This document shows, in pieces, positions 49,604 through 58,184 of a DNA stretch of 64,000 nt. The stretch covers positions 62,001 to 126,000 of the forward strand of contig NZ_VWWV01000001.1 of assembly GCF_011752815.1 (NCBI RefSeq), written 5' to 3'. Each line of letters starts with the position of its first letter. Position 1 is the first letter of the stretch. Both the position numbers and the translations under genes were made by a program. The DNA comes from Enterobacter sp. Cy-643. Its GTDB lineage: Bacteria; Pseudomonadota; Gammaproteobacteria; Enterobacterales; Enterobacteriaceae. Under the pieces are notes generated by a model. The model saw nothing but the letters and a program-made list of their open reading frames with translations, did not search any database and was not told the DNA's origin.

Positions 49604-49846
49604 TTAGAACGTCCTGTAGGTGTCGGATAAAAGCCCGTTTTCTTCCGTGAGCTGGTTCAGATAGTCGATTGCGGCTTCGTTTTCTTTCTTCCAGCGAGCG
49701 GCTTCAATCTCCTTGATTTCGGCTTTTAGCGCTTTACGTAACGTTTGTGACAAGTTGATTCCTGCCGCTTTTGCTTCCTGAATCAGATCTGGCTCTAGTG
49801 TGACGGTGACGGTTTTTTTCACTCGTATACTTGCTGATGCAGGCAT
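49604..49846 (-). CDS. ccdA: CcdA family antitoxin
   Basis: 80 residues. The N-terminal half is a ribbon-helix-helix DNA-binding domain (VKKTVTVTLEPDLIQEAKAAGINLSQ). The C-terminal half, with ARWKKENEAAIDYLNQL.. and the ending SDTYRTF, is the toxin-neutralising part, like F CcdA. It should bind CcdB and repress the operon. GAGGGGGAG precedes the ATG. It is the first gene of the ccdAB pair. Confidence 0.88.
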   Translation of the reverse strand: MPASASIRVKKTVTVTLEPDLIQEAKAAGINLSQTLRKALKAEIKEIEAARWKKENEAAIDYLNQLTEENGLLSDTYRTF

Positions 49847-49888
49847 GGCTCCCCCTCAAGAACTGTGTTTTTGTATGTGTTAATAACG

Positions 49889-49913
49889 CATACAGTAGCA
49901 CATATACTGTATG
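49889..49913. promoter_or_regulatory. Perfect palindrome upstream of ccdA (candidate operator)
   Basis: CATACAGTA and TACTGTATG, exact inverted copies separated by 7 bases, lie 43 bp before the ccdA start. The position and symmetry fit autoregulation by the ribbon-helix-helix CcdA. It is not a LexA box, because the half-sites are in the opposite order. Confidence 0.65.
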
Positions 49914-50057
49914 GCTAAAATATCACCAAATGTCTTTGGTTAAAAATCGACTTCATGTCCGGGTTTCAAGCCCGCTATATAAATCCCGATTGATCTGTTA
50001 AAACATCTGGCGATCCCGCTACGGCAAAAGTTAAACAAGACTGAGGTAACGAGCACC

Positions 50058-51263
50058 ATGAATAAAGCAGATCATCTCCAGGCGGTCACGGCCAAAGCCA
50101 GGGCGATCATGGCCCGGAACAATATTGAGGCTTTGGTGGTGACAACCCCGGACAACTTTTGCCATGTCACCGGGTTTGCCAGTTTCTTTATGTACACCTT
50201 CCGCCATACCGGCGCGGCGCTGGCGGTCATTTTCCGGGATGAAAAGCTGCCATCTTTGGTCGTGATGAACGAGTTTGAGGCGGCTGGCCTGCAGTTTGAG
50301 CTGGCAAACTATGAGCTGAAGACCTTCCCGGTTTGGGTGGACGTCGATGAGCCTTTCAACCCGCAGCGGGTAGTGAAAGAGCGGCCGATTGGCCCGCCGG
50401 TTGAGTCCGTTTTCACGCTGCTCAAGTCCACCCTGGCGGACGCGGGCGTGCTGGATAAAAACATCGCTATTGAGCTGAATGCGATGAGCAACGGCGGCAA
50501 ACAGACGCTGGATAAGGTGATCCCGAACCTACGCCTGGTGGACTCCACGGCAATCTTCAATGAGCTACGAATGGTCAAAAGCCCGTGGGAGATAGCGTTT
50601 CTGCGTAAAAGTGCGCAGGTAACCGAGTACGGCATCAGCGAAGCCTTTAAGGCGATTGGCGCGGGCTGTTCGGCGTGGGATCTCACCGCCGCCTATAAAG
50701 CGGCCGTGATGCAGCACCCGGAGACCAACCTTTCACGCTTCCATTTGATCTCAGTAGGGGATGATTTTGCCCCCAAACTCATCCCGAGCCGCGAACCGGT
50801 TAAATCCGGGGATTTAATCAAATTTGACTGCGGCGTGGATGTCGCTGGCTACGGCGCGGATTTGGCGCGTACGGTAGTGTTCGGCCAGCCAACGGAAATG
50901 GCGGAGCGGATCTACCAAACCATCCTGCAGGGCCACGAGCACATGCTCAGCCTGATTGGCCCGGGTGTGAAGCTCAGCCACGTGTTTAACGACACGATGA
51001 GCAAAATTAAAACCAGCGGCTTGCCGCATTATAACCGCGGCCATTTGGGGCATGGCGATGGGCTGTTCTTAGGCCTGGAAGAGGCACCTTTCATTAGCGC
51101 AGCGGCAACCGAAACCTTTGAACCGGGCATGGTTTTTAGCGTGGAAACGCCTTACTACGGCATCGGCGTTGGGGCGATCATGCTGGAAGATATGTTGCTG
51201 ATCACCGACGACGGCTATGAGCTCTTTAGCCACTTACCTCGAGAATTACGGCGTTTTGAATAA
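50058..51263 (+). CDS. M24 family metallopeptidase (Xaa-Pro peptidase/creatinase-like)
   Basis: 401 residues with an N-terminal creatinase-type domain (about 1-165) and a pita-bread M24 domain. The metal ligands are visible: Asp257 (FDCG), Asp268 (GADLART), a His in GHLGHG (329-333), Glu363 (SVET) and Glu377 (MLED). So it should be a true metal-dependent peptidase rather than a metal-free creatinase. It is probably a prolidase or Xaa-Pro aminopeptidase. It stands alone between ccdAB and the LysE gene; its substrate is unknown. Confidence 0.8.
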   Translation: MNKADHLQAVTAKARAIMARNNIEALVVTTPDNFCHVTGFASFFMYTFRHTGAALAVIFRDEKLPSLVVMNEFEAAGLQFELANYELKTFPVWVDVDEPFNPQRVVKERPIGPPVESVFTLLKSTLADAGVLDKNIAIELNAMSNGGKQTLDKVIPNLRLVDSTAIFNELRMVKSPWEIAFLRKSAQVTEYGISEAFKAIGAGCSAWDLTAAYKAAVMQHPETNLSRFHLISVGDDFAPKLIPSREPVKSGDLIKFDCGVDVAGYGADLARTVVFGQPTEMAERIYQTILQGHEHMLSLIGPGVKLSHVFNDTMSKIKTSGLPHYNRGHLGHGDGLFLGLEEAPFISAAATETFEPGMVFSVETPYYGIGVGAIMLEDMLLITDDGYELFSHLPRELRRFE

Positions 51264-51270
51264 CCGCCAT

Positions 51271-51299
51271 GCGGGGCGTTAAGCCGCCCCGCTATTTTT
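51271..51299. terminator. Bidirectional terminator between the peptidase and LysE genes
   Basis: GCGGGGCG and CGCCCCGC make an 8-bp stem with a 6-base loop, followed by TATTTTT on the plus strand. Confidence 0.8.
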
Positions 51300-51314
51300 G
51301 CTTAACCATAAATC

Positions 51315-51932
51315 TCAGCTAAAAAACGCCAGCTTAATGGCAAACGCGGCCAGGCATAGCCCAACGATTTTCTCCAGCAGGAATACCATGCCGGGACGGG
51401 TGCGGACCTTCTCTGCAAGGGAGGTGGTCAGGAAAATCATGATTGTGCAGTAGATAAAGGTCAGCGCGGCGGCGGTGCCCGCGAGGATAGCGAACGTTGG
51501 GATGCCCAGGCTGCGGGCCGGGTCGATAAACAGCGGCAGAAACATCACGTAAAATAGAATGGGTTTGGGGTTCATCAGGGTGATGAACATGCCCTGCAGA
51601 AAAGGCGTTCTTTTATGGGCTGTCGGCGGCGGTGGGGCACCGGTTCGGTTCTTCATCAACAGCTGGGCGCCCATCCACAATAGGTAGGCTGCACCCAACC
51701 ATTTAATGACCATGAAAACGTGAGGCGAGGATTCGAGCAGCGCCGCCACGCCCGCAATCGCAAGCCACAGCAGCACCTGGTCGCCCAGCAAAATCCCCAT
51801 CAGGCAGAGATAGCCGCTGCGCGCGCCACCTTTACTGGCGCTGGTGATCAGGATCAGGTTCCCGGGGCCGGGAATAATTAACAGCAGGATGAAAGAGAGA
51901 ACGAAAGTTCCGTAATGGATGATGCCGGGCAT
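51315..51932 (-). CDS. LysE/RhtB family amino-acid exporter
   Basis: A 205-residue membrane protein with six hydrophobic helices and the LysE/RhtB family start (PGPGNLILITSASKGGARSGYL). Members export amino acids or homoserine lactone-like compounds. A LysR gene is divergently transcribed 185 bp away, the usual arrangement for control of such exporters. Substrate not known. Confidence 0.85.
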   Translation of the reverse strand: MPGIIHYGTFVLSFILLLIIPGPGNLILITSASKGGARSGYLCLMGILLGDQVLLWLAIAGVAALLESSPHVFMVIKWLGAAYLLWMGAQLLMKNRTGAPPPPTAHKRTPFLQGMFITLMNPKPILFYVMFLPLFIDPARSLGIPTFAILAGTAAALTFIYCTIMIFLTTSLAEKVRTRPGMVFLLEKIVGLCLAAFAIKLAFFS

Positions 51933-52117
51933 GCTCAGGTTTTCCTTAAAAGTGCAGGTTTCAGGTCTTGTGCTTTGGCTTTTATACGCCGTACTGGCTG
52001 GCTTTATGATGGGAAGGAAGGCCGGTAGGCGGCAACCGAAAAGCGTGATATGTTTTCCCGATCTATGAAGAAATTCGATTCGTCGAAGCGTGATTAATCC
52101 TACAACTGACTGAAAAA

Positions 52118-53038
52118 ATGGCCGGAATTAAGCTTAATCAGCTGGAAATGCTAATTGCTGTAGTGGAAAGCAATGGTTTCAGCGCCGCTGCCGCAGCATT
52201 GGGCTGTACGCAGTCGCGCATTAGCCATGCTATTGCCGAGCTGGAACTACACCTGAATGTTCGCCTGCTGCACCGGTCCCGCAGCGGCTGCACTCCCACT
52301 GCCGCCTGCACGCAGATTCTTAAAGATGCGAAAAAAATCATGCAGCTGCTGGACGGCATTGAGCAGACGGCGGCGGAAGCACCGCAGCTCGCCGGGCGCG
52401 TGCGGGTGGCCTGCTTCCGCAGCGCGACCGCGAACCTGCTGCCGCCTTACTTTGAAGCACTGGCCAACATTCTGCCCGATATCCATCTGGACATTGACGA
52501 CAGCGCGACCGAATACCACCATCTCAACGATGCGGTCATATCCGGGCGGGCGGACATCGGCATTACGATTCAGGGCTATCCGGACTCACTCCACGGCGTG
52601 CCTTACATCAGCGACCCTTACGTGCTGATGCTGCCGCGCAGCTTCCGGTTACAGCAGCCTTTTAACTGGCAGCAGCTGGAAAACCTGCCGTTTATTCAGC
52701 CGAACGCCAACACGCTAAGTCCCGCCGTCGAGCGCTGTCGCGAAATGGGCCTGCGTAACGAGGTGGTGCATAAGCTGGCCAGCGACAGCGGGATTGTCGG
52801 GCTGGTTAATCAGGGCCTGGGGTTTTCCATTATGCCGTGGCTGTCGGTGCTGCCGGTGCCGGAGAATATGCGTATTCTGGATTTGCCCCAGCCGCTGCGC
52901 CGCCATTTGTTCATCGTCACCCGTCCCGAGCTGCGCCATGACAAAGTGATCGCCACGCTGATTAACTTCCTGCGCGATAAGGCGCTGATCCGCACAACCA
53001 GCGTCTGGCGCTCGGGCATGCTGGCTTTCGATTACTGA
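52118..53038 (+). CDS. LysR family transcriptional regulator
   Basis: 306 residues. The N-terminal winged helix-turn-helix (about 5-64, LEMLIAVVESNGFSAAAAAL) is followed by a LysR substrate-binding domain (about 90-295). It is divergent from the LysE exporter gene and most likely regulates it. Its 3' end overlaps the LD-carboxypeptidase gene by 7 bp, tail to tail. Confidence 0.88.
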   Translation: MAGIKLNQLEMLIAVVESNGFSAAAAALGCTQSRISHAIAELELHLNVRLLHRSRSGCTPTAACTQILKDAKKIMQLLDGIEQTAAEAPQLAGRVRVACFRSATANLLPPYFEALANILPDIHLDIDDSATEYHHLNDAVISGRADIGITIQGYPDSLHGVPYISDPYVLMLPRSFRLQQPFNWQQLENLPFIQPNANTLSPAVERCREMGLRNEVVHKLASDSGIVGLVNQGLGFSIMPWLSVLPVPENMRILDLPQPLRRHLFIVTRPELRHDKVIATLINFLRDKALIRTTSVWRSGMLAFDY

Positions 53039-54048
53039 TCGGCTTCCAGCCACTGGCTGGTCAGTGACATGGTCTGAGTGTCAAAGTCGATGCGCATCCG
53101 TACGCCGAGCGGGAGCGTCAGCATCGGGTGCGTGTGGCAGCAGTCAAAATCAGAGACGATGGGGATCTCGCGGCCGTTCAGCACTTCCCTCAGGATGTGC
53201 AGCGGCGTTTTTCCGCTGCCCAGGGCGTCAAACAGCTCGTGTCTGCCGAGCACAATGGCGGCGATGCGGTCGAACACGCCGCACAGCAAAAGATGGGAAA
53301 ACTCTCGCTCCAGCTCCGCCGCATTGAGCAGGCTATCCTCGATAAACAGAATATCGCCGCGGTTGATGTCAGGCATGTATTCGCTGCCCCAGATGCCGTA
53401 AAGCGTATTCAGGTTGCCGCCAATGACCCGGCCTTCCACGTTGCCCGCTCCCTCGAAATGCCAGCTACCTGCCGTCAGATTTTTGGCCCTGGACTGCGTT
53501 TCCCAGTCGAGCATCTCCTCGGTCCATTCTGCGGGCTGGCTCAGCGTGTAAGGCAGCGCCTGCTGCCTGCTGAGTATCTTGAGGAAATGGCCAAACGTGC
53601 GGTCGACCAGCGGAGGGAATTCACCCAAAGACGCCACCACCGCCGGGCCATAAAAGGTAATCAGCCCAATCCGTTGATAGATCCCCACCAGCAGCGCCGT
53701 CACGTCCGAATAGCCGATGATGATTTTGGGGTCTTTCATCAGCTGCGCGTAGTCGATGTAAGGCAGCAGAGAGTTGCTGTTTAGGCCGCCGATGGCCGAG
53801 ATAATGCAGCGCACGTTCGGGTCGTGTAAAAGGGCATTAAACTCATCCGCCCGCTCGCGAATGGAGCCTGAACGCCAGAAATCCTTTTTGCCCGTCAGGC
53901 TGCCTGCCTGCAGATAGAACCCCTGCGATTCAATAAACGCTTTTGCCCTTTGGTAGCGCTTTGGCGCAAAGGCGGTGGCCGCCGATGAGGGAGAAAACAC
54001 GGCGATCGTGTCTCCCACGGTTAATGGGCGGGCATAAATCTGCGGCAT
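53032..54048 (-). CDS. S66 family peptidase, LD-carboxypeptidase/MccF-like
   Basis: 338 residues. The S66 catalytic parts are visible: the nucleophile Ser in IIGYSDVTAL, an Asn in GGNLNTL, the Glu in LFIEDSLL, and the His in CCHTHPM. The family includes LdcA, which recycles peptidoglycan, and MccF, which destroys microcin C7. The sequence looks closer to the MccF branch, from the GYSDVT and GGNLNTL pattern. It lies 24 bp after a P-loop kinase gene on the same strand. Confidence 0.8.
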   Translation of the reverse strand: MPQIYARPLTVGDTIAVFSPSSAATAFAPKRYQRAKAFIESQGFYLQAGSLTGKKDFWRSGSIRERADEFNALLHDPNVRCIISAIGGLNSNSLLPYIDYAQLMKDPKIIIGYSDVTALLVGIYQRIGLITFYGPAVVASLGEFPPLVDRTFGHFLKILSRQQALPYTLSQPAEWTEEMLDWETQSRAKNLTAGSWHFEGAGNVEGRVIGGNLNTLYGIWGSEYMPDINRGDILFIEDSLLNAAELEREFSHLLLCGVFDRIAAIVLGRHELFDALGSGKTPLHILREVLNGREIPIVSDFDCCHTHPMLTLPLGVRMRIDFDTQTMSLTSQWLEADQ

Positions 54049-54072
54049 AGCGGCATTCTCCCTGTGGGTCAG

Positions 54073-54579
54073 TTAGCGGCTGTTGGTCGCCGGGAAAACA
54101 AACTCAAACGCTTCCTGTTCAAACTCATCGGGCGCTTCCCAGAGGCGGCTGGCGATTTCAAAGATCTCGTCCGGCACCACCATCGAGAACGTTTCGCCTT
54201 GCTCGGTATTGCGGCGCTGCACGCGCTCGCGGCGAACGCTTTTAGGCGCATCAAGGACATGCACGCAAAATGGAATACCTTCTTCCTGCAGCTGGCGAAG
54301 CAGAGCTAACCTTGGCCCCTGCTGAATCAACCCCAGCTCAAGCGCAATGCTGTTGGTGGCAAGCACGGTGCGGGCATAGCTCAGAATAAGCTCGATCAGC
54401 CGGTCTTTACGCTCCACGTACCAGGGCACAAAATTCCCGGCCGGGCGGTCGGGGCTGTAGAGCCGCACGAACCACTCGTCCAGCGCGATATGGGTAAAGC
54501 CGTCGCTTTTAGCCAGCGCTTTAGCGTAGGTCGATTTACCCGCACCAACCGGGCCTTCAATAAAGTGTATTTGGTTCAT
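54073..54579 (-). CDS. P-loop ATP-binding protein, AAA/zeta-like kinase
   Basis: 168 residues. The Walker A motif is GPVGAGKST (about 9-17), and a DEWF motif with a downstream Arg-rich RRERVQRRN lid suggests a small-molecule kinase of the AAA_33 type, as in zeta toxins or chloramphenicol phosphotransferases. Substrate not known. It is 24 bp upstream of the MccF-like gene, so the two may be one unit. Confidence 0.7.
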   Translation of the reverse strand: MNQIHFIEGPVGAGKSTYAKALAKSDGFTHIALDEWFVRLYSPDRPAGNFVPWYVERKDRLIELILSYARTVLATNSIALELGLIQQGPRLALLRQLQEEGIPFCVHVLDAPKSVRRERVQRRNTEQGETFSMVVPDEIFEIASRLWEAPDEFEQEAFEFVFPATNSR

Positions 54580-54847
54580 CGGATAAGCTTTCTGTAGGAG
54601 GAATTATCAGGCGCGTTTTGGCGCGTACTTAACGATAGTAGCGCGAGAAATGGCTTTTAAATAGCTACCTTATTTGTTGTTTTTATAAGAAATAACCCGA
54701 TGATTGCTGATAGTTATTTTCCGGTAACGCTTAGCATCATGTTGAATTTGTGAACCCTTTTTCCTCTGCAATACTGCCCTGGCGTGTGCTGAAACGTATA
54801 AGTCCGAAGGGCAAGATTGCGCGGTAATGAGGAAGTGCTGAAGCATC
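54580..54847. other. Divergent promoter gap before the ABC transporter
   Basis: No gene is seen in this 268-bp, AT-rich stretch. It holds promoters for the kinase gene on the minus strand and for the ABC operon on the plus strand. No clear operator was found. Confidence 0.5.
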
Positions 54848-55912
54848 ATGATTCAACTCGAAAACATCAATAAGATCTATCCGGGCAATGTACAGCACGC
54901 GATCAACTCGCTGAATATGACCATCCACGAAGGGGAGTTCTGCACTTTTGTTGGCCCCAGCGGCTGCGGGAAAACCACTACGCTGCGAATGATCAACCGC
55001 CTGGATATTCCGGACAGCGGTGAGGTTTATATTCAGGGGCAGCCGCTCTCCGGTGCCGACATCATTCAGGTTCGCCGCAAGATTGGCTTTGTGATGCAAA
55101 GCCCCGCGCTGTTTCCGCATCGCACCGTCGCGGAAAACATCGCCACCGTGCCGCGTCTTTTAGGCTGGGATAAGCGAGCCATTTCCCGCCGCATTGACGA
55201 GCTGGTGGCGCTGATGTCCCTTAATCCGCTGGTGCTGAAGCGCTATCCCCACCAGCTTTCCGGCGGGCAGCAAAGCCGGGTTTCTATCGCCCGTGCTCTT
55301 GCGGCCGATCCGCCGATTTTGCTGATGGACGAACCCTTTGCTGCTATCGATCCCGTCGTGCGAGACAGGCTGCAGGGTGAACTTCTGGCGCTGCAGGCCC
55401 GGCTGCATAAAACCATTATTCTGGTGACCCACGACATCAACGAGGCGATTCGCCTCGGCGACCGCATGGCCATTTTTCGCGAAGGCGGGCACCTCGAGCA
55501 GTTTGATACCCCGGACAACATTCTCTCCTGGCCCGTCAGCGAATTTGTGCGTGACTTTATTGGCCCCGAACCCAACCTCAAGCGGCTGGGCATGATGCGC
55601 GTGGGCGATCTGCCGCGTCGGGATGTGCCGGTTGTGACGCATGGTGAGCCACCGCTTTCCGGTGTCAGCCCGCAGGCGCTGGTGCTGGATGCCGAAGGGC
55701 GGCCCCGGCACTGGCGTGAAAACGGTCAACAGCTGCCGGTGCGTATTGCCAAAGAAAGTGAGTCGTTGCGCCACGTTTACAGCGCCCTGCTGGACGTCCC
55801 GCAGGGCGTGCTGGTGCGCGTCACTGCCGAAGGGCACTACGCCGGAGTCGTGGACAGCGGCATGCTGAGCGATGCACTTAACCGGCATCTGGAGCTGCAC
55901 CGCAATGATTGA
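54848..55912 (+). CDS. Osmoprotectant-type ABC transporter ATPase (OpuCA/YehX-like)
   Basis: 354 residues. Walker A is GPSGCGKTT (about 38-46), the signature LSGGQQ (about 138-143), and Walker B ILLMDEP (about 158-164); a THDINEA switch follows. The C-terminal extension (about 245-354) resembles the CBS-bearing tail of OpuCA and ProV. It powers import of glycine betaine, choline or a related compound. The stop overlaps the next gene by 8 bp. Confidence 0.87.
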   Translation: MIQLENINKIYPGNVQHAINSLNMTIHEGEFCTFVGPSGCGKTTTLRMINRLDIPDSGEVYIQGQPLSGADIIQVRRKIGFVMQSPALFPHRTVAENIATVPRLLGWDKRAISRRIDELVALMSLNPLVLKRYPHQLSGGQQSRVSIARALAADPPILLMDEPFAAIDPVVRDRLQGELLALQARLHKTIILVTHDINEAIRLGDRMAIFREGGHLEQFDTPDNILSWPVSEFVRDFIGPEPNLKRLGMMRVGDLPRRDVPVVTHGEPPLSGVSPQALVLDAEGRPRHWRENGQQLPVRIAKESESLRHVYSALLDVPQGVLVRVTAEGHYAGVVDSGMLSDALNRHLELHRND

Positions 55913-56534
55913 CTGGCAATGGGTGGCCGACAATCTCGACCTGATAGGCGAGCTGATGCTGCAGCATTTGCAGATGGTGCTGCTGTCGCTGGCGATGGGC
56001 ACGTTGCTGACCGCTGGAATGCTTTTACTGTCCATCGTCTGGCCCGCGCTGTCCGGCCCGCTGATTTCCCTGAGCGGGGTGCTGTTTACCATTCCGTCGC
56101 TGGCGCTGTTTATTCTGCTGCTGCCGTGGACCGGGCTGTCTGTCACCACGGCGGTGATTGGCCTGACGCTTTATTCGCTGCTGATCCTGCTGCGTAACGT
56201 ACTGGCGGGCATGCAAAAACTGCCGGCCGACGTGCTGGAGTCTGGCCGGGCGTTGGGCTACACGCGCTTTGGCCGCTTTATTGACGTGGAGCTGTTTCTG
56301 ATTCTGCCCGCGCTGTTTGCCGGGCTGCGCATCGCTTCCGTGACGCTGGTGGGCTTAGCGATCGTCACCGCGCTGATAGGCCAGGGCGGGCTGGGGCAGC
56401 TCATGATCCTCGGCTTCAACCAAAACTTTTTAACGCCGATTCTGGTCAGCCTGGCGCTGAGCCTGGTGCTGTCGCTGGGGCTTGACCTGCTGATCGCGCG
56501 TCTCGGCTACAGCCTGATGAGGTGGACGCGCTGA
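55905..56534 (+). CDS. Osmoprotectant-type ABC transporter permease 1
   Basis: 209 residues, about six hydrophobic segments and the EAA-like loop ESGRALGYTR (about 109-118). The start at 55905 overlaps the ATPase stop; an open frame upstream is a shadow. OpuCB/YehW-like. It pairs with the second permease, whose ATG overlaps its TGA. Confidence 0.85.
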   Translation: MIDWQWVADNLDLIGELMLQHLQMVLLSLAMGTLLTAGMLLLSIVWPALSGPLISLSGVLFTIPSLALFILLLPWTGLSVTTAVIGLTLYSLLILLRNVLAGMQKLPADVLESGRALGYTRFGRFIDVELFLILPALFAGLRIASVTLVGLAIVTALIGQGGLGQLMILGFNQNFLTPILVSLALSLVLSLGLDLLIARLGYSLMRWTR

Positions 56535-57202
56535 TGGATATCGTACATCAAACCTGGCTTTGGTTTTTGCAGGCCGACCACTGGGGCGGCGATCTCGGTA
56601 TCTGGCACCGCTTTGGCGAACATCTGTATTACGTGCTGATAAGCCTGCTGCTAGGGGCACTCATCGCCCAGCCGCTCGGCATTTTGCTTGGCTACTGGCG
56701 GCGTGGGGCGTTTTTCGCCATTAACCTGTTCAACATCGGCCAGGCGTTTCCTTCGCTGGGGATAATCCTGCTGTGCATCATGCTGCTGGGTTTTAACGAT
56801 GTGCCGGTGTTTATCGCCCTCGTCGCGCTGGCTATTCCGCCGATGCTGACCAACACCTACGTCGGCATCAGCCACGCCGATCAAACGCTGTGCGACGCGG
56901 CCAAAGCAATGGGCATGACGCCGCTACAAAGCCTGATCAACGTTCGTATTCCGCTGGCAATGCCGCTGATTTTTGCCGGGATCCGTACCTCGCTGCTGCA
57001 GCTTATCGCGACGGCGGTGGTAGCGGCCTACGCCGGGCTGGATGGCCTCGGACGCTTCCTGATCGACGGCCTGGGGCAGCGCGATTATCCGCAGGTGATC
57101 GCCGGCTCGGTGGTGATTTCTCTGCTGGCGGTTGGCTGCGAGCTGCTGATGTCGCAGGTGGCTAAGCGCTGGCTCAATTTTGCAATACCAACCGCGGGTT
57201 AA
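56534..57202 (+). CDS. Osmoprotectant-type ABC transporter permease 2
   Basis: 222 residues with an N-terminal amphipathic stretch and about five membrane helices. The EAA loop is DAAKAMGMTPLQ (about 121-132). The ATG at 56534 overlaps the previous stop (ATGA); a GTG at 56522 is an alternative start. OpuCD/YehY-like. It completes the transporter core with the first permease. Confidence 0.83.
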   Translation: MDIVHQTWLWFLQADHWGGDLGIWHRFGEHLYYVLISLLLGALIAQPLGILLGYWRRGAFFAINLFNIGQAFPSLGIILLCIMLLGFNDVPVFIALVALAIPPMLTNTYVGISHADQTLCDAAKAMGMTPLQSLINVRIPLAMPLIFAGIRTSLLQLIATAVVAAYAGLDGLGRFLIDGLGQRDYPQVIAGSVVISLLAVGCELLMSQVAKRWLNFAIPTAG

Positions 57203-57239
57203 CGCCCGCGCACAACACAACATAAAAGAGATAAGGGTG

Positions 57240-58139
57240 ATGACGATGAAAAACTGGCTGACTTCGGCGGGCAAAAGATTCCAACTAACTTTCCTGGCTG
57301 CAGGACTGGCAAGCGTGGGGTTTGCGGCGCACGCGGAAACCGTCACGATTGGCGGCGCAAACTATTCGGAACAAACGATCCTGGCCAATATCTACGCCAG
57401 CGCATTAAAGCAGCAGGGCATTGAGGTGAAAACTCGCCTCAACCTCGGCAACCGTGAAATTATCATTCCGGCGCTGAAATCTGGGGAGCTGGACGTGGTG
57501 CCGGAGTATCTCGGCGCGCTGCTGAACTATTACCACGGCGGCAGTAAAGCGACGACCGAACAGGAAGTCTCTGCCGAACTGCAGCAGGCGCTACCGGCGG
57601 ATCTGGCGCTGCTAAAACCCTCCTCGGCGGCCTCCATTACCGCATGGGGCGTGCGGGAAGAGACGGCCAAAAAATATAATCTGAAAACGCTGTCAGACCT
57701 GGCGAAAGTTGCCCCTGAGCTGGTGGTTGGTGGCCCGCCGGAAGTGGCAACCCGTGCCCTTGGTCTGCCGGGGCTGGAACGCGTGTACGGCATCAAATTC
57801 AAATCCTTTAAGTCGCTGGATATTGGTGGCCCGCTGAGCCGTCTGGCGCTGAACTCCGGCAAAATCGACGTAGCGACGCTGGTCTCGACCCAGGGCGATC
57901 TGCTGAAAGAGAAGTGGGTGGTGCTGGAGGATGACAAACACGAGCAGCCGGCTCAGAACCTGGTCCCGCTGGTGCACAAAGGCGCTGTTTCGCCGAAAGT
58001 GGAGGAAGTACTCAACGACATCTCCGCCAAATTGACCACCAAAGATTTGATCCAGTTGAACAAGTTGGTGGACGTCGATCATAAAGATCCGGCTAAAGTT
58101 GCTGCCCAGTGGGTAAAAGAAAAACTGGCTGCTAAATAA
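57240..58139 (+). CDS. Glycine betaine/choline-type ABC substrate-binding protein (OsmF/YehZ-like)
   Basis: 299 residues with a signal peptide (about 1-37, ending AHAET). The fold starts TVTIGGANYSEQTILANI, the standard opening of OpuAC-type binding proteins. It should trap the ligand in the periplasm and pass it to the permeases. It follows the permease gene by 37 bp and precedes the monooxygenase by 45 bp, so all five genes look like one operon. Confidence 0.87.
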   Translation: MTMKNWLTSAGKRFQLTFLAAGLASVGFAAHAETVTIGGANYSEQTILANIYASALKQQGIEVKTRLNLGNREIIIPALKSGELDVVPEYLGALLNYYHGGSKATTEQEVSAELQQALPADLALLKPSSAASITAWGVREETAKKYNLKTLSDLAKVAPELVVGGPPEVATRALGLPGLERVYGIKFKSFKSLDIGGPLSRLALNSGKIDVATLVSTQGDLLKEKWVVLEDDKHEQPAQNLVPLVHKGAVSPKVEEVLNDISAKLTTKDLIQLNKLVDVDHKDPAKVAAQWVKEKLAAK

Positions 58140-58184
58140 CGAGTCCCCGGCCAGGGAGGGCCATTTCACAACGAGTATTCCGCC

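Noticed and set aside
49889-49913. LexA (SOS) box upstream of ccdA
   Set aside because: LexA boxes have CTGT on the left and ACAG on the right; here the order is reversed (ACAG then CTGT), so the palindrome does not match.
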